Source: Desulfobulbaceae bacterium
GTDB taxonomy: Bacteria > Desulfobacterota > Desulfobulbia > Desulfobulbales > Desulfobulbaceae
DNA length: 12,198 bases
NCBI GenBank assembly: GCA_026986885.1
Contig: JALSNT010000257.1
Span: 1 to 12,198, forward strand
Direction: 5' to 3'
A program made the translations under genes and the position numbers. The notes beneath the pieces were generated by a model that was not told the DNA's origin, searched no databases, and was given only the letters and a program-made list of their open reading frames with translations. This document shows positions 9,032-12,198 of this stretch, piece after piece (within the stretch, counting starts at the first letter, position 1; every line of letters begins with the position of its first letter).

Positions 9032-9448
9032 ATGGCACAAATTCATCTTGAAGTCGTTACCCCAACGGGACCGGTCGTCAGTGACGAGGTAGATCTCGTC
9101 ACTGCTCCCGGTGTCGGTGGTGAGTTTGGCGTCCTGGCAAATCATGCTCCTTTTTTGAGTACGATAAAAACCGGTACTTTAAGCTATAAGAAAGATAAGG
9201 ATACAAAGTACCTTATGGTCAGCGGCGGATTTTCAGAAGTATCCAACAATAAAATCACCTTTCTTGTAGAGAGTGCTGAATATGGTCACGAAATAGATGT
9301 TGATCGTGCCCTGAGAGCTCGTGAACGTGCTGAAAAACGTATTGCTCAAGCTCAGTCTCAAAGCGAGAAAATCAATCGCACACGAGCAGAGGCTGCTCTG
9401 CAAAGGGCTATTGCTCGTATACGGACAGCGGAACTTGCAAAACAGTAG
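9032..9448 (+). CDS. atpC: F1 ATP synthase subunit epsilon
   Basis: The 138-residue product shows the N-terminal beta-sandwich (about residues 1-85, with [17 protein letters not shown]) and the C-terminal two-helix arm (88-138, Arg/Ala/Glu/Gln-rich). The I-D-x-x-R-A motif at residues 88-93 (IDVDRA), followed by RARERAEKR, resembles the ATP-binding motif of epsilon subunits such as that of Bacillus PS3. ATP binding there folds the arm down and relieves inhibition of ATP hydrolysis; that this subunit senses ATP is inference. Epsilon joins gamma to the c-ring. GAGGA (9020-9024) precedes the ATG by 7 bases. It is the last gene of the operon; an intrinsic terminator follows. Confidence 0.96.
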   Translation: MAQIHLEVVTPTGPVVSDEVDLVTAPGVGGEFGVLANHAPFLSTIKTGTLSYKKDKDTKYLMVSGGFSEVSNNKITFLVESAEYGHEIDVDRALRARERAEKRIAQAQSQSEKINRTRAEAALQRAIARIRTAELAKQ

Positions 9449-9469
9449 TTTTCTCCTGTTCAGTAATTC

Positions 9470-9500
9470 AGGCCGTCCCATCCGGGACGGCCTTTTTTTT
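9470..9500 (+). terminator. Rho-independent terminator of the atp operon
   Basis: A perfect GC-rich stem (GGCCGTCCC at 9471-9479 with GGGACGGCC at 9484-9492, extended by an A-T pair) encloses the loop ATCC and runs into eight Ts (9493-9500). It lies 21 bases after the atpC stop and clearly closes the ATP synthase transcript, separating it from the next gene. Confidence 0.95.
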
Positions 9501-9512
9501 CATCGTCCCTTG

Positions 9513-9540
9513 TTGATCCAATGTCCTCTCTGCTAATAAT
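9513..9540 (+). promoter_or_regulatory. Candidate sigma70 promoter for the gltA-like gene
   Basis: TTGATC (9513-9518) and AATAAT (9535-9540, five of six matches to TATAAT) are spaced by 16 bases, just after the atp terminator and about 28 bases before the gltA-like start. Because a strong terminator precedes it, the downstream gene needs its own promoter, which supports the call. The leader would be very short, about 20 bases. Confidence 0.5.
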
Positions 9541-9567
9541 TCCCTTTACATCTTATCCGGAGGTATT

Positions 9568-10989
9568 ATGAAGCCCAAAGAGCGAATGGCTATTCCCCGC
9601 CAGTATCCAAAAGAACTCGCCCCTGAAGAACGGATCCACAATTTTAAAGAGGTTACCTTTGGATTTGACGAGAAGACGGCAATTCTCGAGGCTAATCGCT
9701 GTCTTCAATGTAAGAAGCCTGCCTGTGTTGCCGGTTGTCCGATTCATAATGATATTCCCGCATTTATTGCTCTGTTGCGTGAAAAGAAATTTGAAGAAGC
9801 CTATTGGAAAGTTCGTGAAACAAGTACCATGCCATCGGTATGTTCTCGTGTTTGTCCCCATGAATTCCAATGCGAAGGGGCATGTGTCCGTGGTAAAAAG
9901 GGAGAGTCGGTTGCCATTGGTATGCTCGAACGGTATCTGACAGACTGGATGGTCGCCAACAGCAGAAATATGTATCGAGAGTGCGCCAAGCCAAACGGCA
10001 AAAAGGTCGCTGTTGTCGGCTCCGGACCTGCCGGTATGACAGTTGCTCATATCCTTTCCCACCATGGTTATCAATGCACGATTTTTGAATCCCTCCCTAT
10101 TTTCGGCGGTATGCTGTCGGTTGGAATTCCCCATTACCGTTTGCCCCGCGATATTATAGGGGCTGAGTTGTATTCCCTGAAGCATTGTGGTGTTGAAATT
10201 GTTTATGGAACGACAATTGGTCGGGATATTACACTTGAACAGTTAAAGGAGGATGGTTATTCATCCATTTTTCTCGGTGTTGGTGCCCATGAAAGCCGTA
10301 AACTCGGCATAGAAGGTGAAGAAGGAACCGAAGGTGTTATTCATGGTATCGATTATCTTCGTCGTGTCCTTAGCGGTGAAGATTTAAACGTTGGTAATCG
10401 GGTGGTTGTGGTTGGTGGCGGTAATGTGGCCATTGATGTTGCCAGAGTCGCCCTGCGAAGAGGATCCAAAGATGTTTTTCTCCTGTATCGCAGGACAAAA
10501 GAGGAAATGCCGGCTTCAAAGATGGAAATCCATCATCTCGAAGAAGAGGGCGTTCGGATTGAAATGTTAGCTGCTCCCGTCAAGATACTGCAGGCGGATG
10601 GCAAGCTGACTGGAATTGAATGTATCCGTATGCAACTTGGTGAACCGGATTCTTCAGGTCGCAGAAGACCCGTCCCCGAAGAGGGGTCTAATTTTGTCCT
10701 GCAGGCAGATTCTATTATTCCAGCCATCAGTCAGAAGGTGAATCACGTTGTAGATAAGGGAGTTGCCATTGAGTCGGAATCATGGGGTACCTACAGGGTG
10801 GATGCCAAGACCCTGCAATCCACCAGTGTGGACTGGATTTTTGCCGGCGGCGATGATGTCCTCGGTCCGCAGACTGTTGCTAAAGCTGTTTATCAGGGTA
10901 AAGTAGCCGCGGAATCCATGCACAGGTATATGCAGGGGCGTGATCTCCTTGAAGGGCGTGATCTCACCTGTTATATGATTGACTGGTAG
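9568..10989 (+). CDS. gltA: GltA-type NADPH-dependent glutamate synthase small-subunit-like flavoprotein
   Basis: The 473-residue protein has the glutamate synthase small subunit fold. An N-terminal domain carries two four-cysteine clusters (Cys45, 48, 53, 57 followed by Pro; Cys92, 96, 102, 106) expected to bind [4Fe-4S] centres. An FAD-binding GSGPAG follows at 151-156, and an NAD(P)-binding GGGNVA at 283-288 with YRRTKEEMPA after it. The C-terminal GGDDVLGPQTVAKAV closes the FAD site. Such proteins move electrons from NADPH through FAD and iron-sulfur clusters, to a GltB-type partner or, as NfnB, in electron bifurcation. Neither a GltB nor an NfnA gene is adjacent, so it may act alone (the archaeal-type GltA class) or with a partner encoded elsewhere; the true reaction is open. 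GGAGG (9559-9563) is only 4 bases from the ATG. The next Met, at 9586, is less likely because the KPKERMAIPRQ beginning is family-like. Confidence 0.85.
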   Translation: MKPKERMAIPRQYPKELAPEERIHNFKEVTFGFDEKTAILEANRCLQCKKPACVAGCPIHNDIPAFIALLREKKFEEAYWKVRETSTMPSVCSRVCPHEFQCEGACVRGKKGESVAIGMLERYLTDWMVANSRNMYRECAKPNGKKVAVVGSGPAGMTVAHILSHHGYQCTIFESLPIFGGMLSVGIPHYRLPRDIIGAELYSLKHCGVEIVYGTTIGRDITLEQLKEDGYSSIFLGVGAHESRKLGIEGEEGTEGVIHGIDYLRRVLSGEDLNVGNRVVVVGGGNVAIDVARVALRRGSKDVFLLYRRTKEEMPASKMEIHHLEEEGVRIEMLAAPVKILQADGKLTGIECIRMQLGEPDSSGRRRPVPEEGSNFVLQADSIIPAISQKVNHVVDKGVAIESESWGTYRVDAKTLQSTSVDWIFAGGDDVLGPQTVAKAVYQGKVAAESMHRYMQGRDLLEGRDLTCYMIDW

Positions 10990-11044
10990 CTGGTAGTCAG
11001 CCTGCGGTTATGTAATCATTGAAGGGCGGGGCGGTTCGGAGAAT

Positions 11045-12198
11045 TTAATTTTTGTTCGTAATCAGGTGGTTGGCACTGTAATCGGCGATACCGTCGGCAA
11101 TTTGTCCGGCAATATCGTTAAGAAAATCGTCTTGCCGCAGACGTTTCGCATCGCCGGGGTTGGTGATAAAGGAAATCTCTGCTAATACGGCCGGCATCTG
11201 GGCGCCGATAAGCACGTAAAAAGGCGCTTTTTTTACGCCATGATCCTGGACCGGATAATTCTCCTTTTTTAGACCTGATATTAGGTCATGCTGCACAGAT
11301 CGTGCTAATCTGGATGATTCTATAATTTTTGAATTCTGCATCAGGTCGCTGAGAATAGCCTGCATTTCGCTGATATTATGCGTTGAAGTTGCATTTTCCC
11401 GTGCTGCTATCCGCATGGCTTCGGCGTTGGTGGCAAGGTTCAGATAAAAGGTCTCTATACCTTGCACTGTTTTATCCGGATGCGCATTGACGTGGATAGA
11501 GATAAAGAGGTCGGCCCCTGTTGTATTGGCTATTGCCGTACGTTCTTCCAGGGGAATAAATACGTCTTTGCTGCGAGTAAGGATAACCTCATAGTTAAAT
11601 TTTTTTTGCAGTATTTTTTTTACCTTTTTGGCAACTTTCAAGACGATATTTTTTTCTTTCAGGCCAAAGGCCATGGCCCCTGGATCTTTCCCTCCGTGGC
11701 CGGGATCAATGATGATTTTCCGTATCCCTAACCCAAGTTGCTGGGCAAGGGAAAGAGGCGGCTGTTTGTGGGGTCTTCTTTGTCCGGCAGTCTTTTGATA
11801 CCTTCTTTTTTTCCTGGGTTTTTTCTTTTTTGTATCTGTAAGGGTTATGAACACAGGGGGGGAAGTGGTTTTGCGGACCTCCGGTTTCTTTTTCGGCCGT
11901 TCGGCGAAGGCCGCTGCCGTTTCTTTTTCGACCTTCCTTTTTTTCATTCCGTGAACATCAATTATAATTCTAAACGGATCCTTGAGACTGAAGATCTTAT
12001 AATCGGAGATTGATTCAATATCGACCACCACCTGTACCATGTCGTCACCGAGCTGCTCGCTGCGAACCAGTTTTAACAGGCCGTCCTCAATGGAGACCGG
12101 CTTCCGGTTCCTGCGAGCGATGTGGCTGCGGTGTAATTTGATGTATAATCGTCTCGGCTGGTCGCCATCCTTTTCTAACAGACTGGTCGTGTACGGAA
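11045..12198 (-). CDS. N-acetylmuramoyl-L-alanine amidase (AMIN + Amidase_3), 5' part missing
   Basis: The frame stays open to the window edge above an internal ATG at 12038-12040, so the true start and any signal peptide lie beyond. The retained N-terminal part looks like the end of an AMIN domain (PRRLYIKL, SIEDGLLKLVR, ISDYKIFSLKDPFRIIIDV). A very basic linker follows (about 11756-11947; about 24 Lys/Arg in 64 residues). The C-terminal zinc amidase domain begins IIIDPGHGGKDPG. Expected zinc ligands are His (codon 11696-11698), Glu in KEKN (11654-11656) and His in SIHVNA (11492-11494); the catalytic Glu in AEISFITN is at 11177-11179. Enzymes of this AmiC-like family cut the bond between N-acetylmuramic acid and L-alanine in the periplasm, usually for daughter-cell separation, and AMIN targets them to the envelope. 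The gene converges on the gltA-like gene with a 55-bp gap. Confidence 0.93.
   Translation of the reverse strand, partial: PYTTSLLEKDGDQPRRLYIKLHRSHIARRNRKPVSIEDGLLKLVRSEQLGDDMVQVVVDIESISDYKIFSLKDPFRIIIDVHGMKKRKVEKETAAAFAERPKKKPEVRKTTSPPVFITLTDTKKKKPRKKRRYQKTAGQRRPHKQPPLSLAQQLGLGIRKIIIDPGHGGKDPGAMAFGLKEKNIVLKVAKKVKKILQKKFNYEVILTRSKDVFIPLEERTAIANTTGADLFISIHVNAHPDKTVQGIETFYLNLATNAEAMRIAARENATSTHNISEMQAILSDLMQNSKIIESSRLARSVQHDLISGLKKENYPVQDHGVKKAPFYVLIGAQMPAVLAEISFITNPGDAKRLRQDDFLNDIAGQIADGIADYSANHLITNKN

Noticed and set aside
10982..11001. TGACT...AGTCA inverted repeat at the end of the gltA-like gene
   Set aside because: A five-pair stem with a ten-base loop and no T-run is not a credible terminator.
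11045..12040. Complete 331-residue amidase starting at ATG 12038-12040
   Set aside because: The same frame continues without stop to the edge and encodes more of the AMIN domain, so this Met is internal.

Overview
The window looks like a chromosomal stretch from a Gram-negative anaerobe of the deltaproteobacterial (Desulfobacterota) type, perhaps close to the Desulfobulbales. This is inferred from gene content and layout. The F1Fo ATP synthase genes run b'-b-delta-alpha-gamma-beta-epsilon without a and c, as in Geobacter-like genomes. The b subunit starts with a signal-peptide-like segment. The last gene is an AMIN-domain cell-wall amidase of the deltaproteobacterial kind. Base composition appears close to balanced. 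No rRNA, tRNA, insertion sequence, CRISPR array or phage gene was seen.

Left part (1-3096, + strand): the tail of an oleB-like alpha/beta-hydrolase, then complete oleC and oleD. This is the distal part of an ole cluster for long-chain olefins made by head-to-head condensation of fatty acyl chains. OleA (condensing enzyme) is not in the window and is expected upstream. OleD reduces the beta-keto acid, OleC closes the beta-hydroxy acid to a beta-lactone using ATP, and OleB decarboxylates the lactone to the alkene.

Middle (3097-9500, + strand): a 241-bp gap with a TTGACA-type promoter candidate and a 15-bp palindrome, then seven ATP synthase genes (atpX, atpF, atpH, atpA, atpG, atpD, atpC), ending at a textbook intrinsic terminator. 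They encode the whole F1 head and the peripheral stalk. The membrane rotor and channel (c and a) must be encoded elsewhere.

Right part (9501-12198): a separately promoted gltA-like NADPH-dependent flavoprotein with two four-cysteine clusters (+ strand), then, convergent to it, the 3' part of an N-acetylmuramoyl-L-alanine amidase gene (- strand) whose 5' end lies beyond the window.

Most of the window is recognisable housekeeping or known accessory biochemistry, and I see no clearly new system. The points most worth a second look are the long His/Glu/Ala-rich segment ahead of the membrane helix of AtpF, a cysteine in the ATP synthase beta P-loop, the ole cluster next to the atp operon, an 84-codon start-less open frame in the ole-atp gap, and the very basic linker in the amidase.
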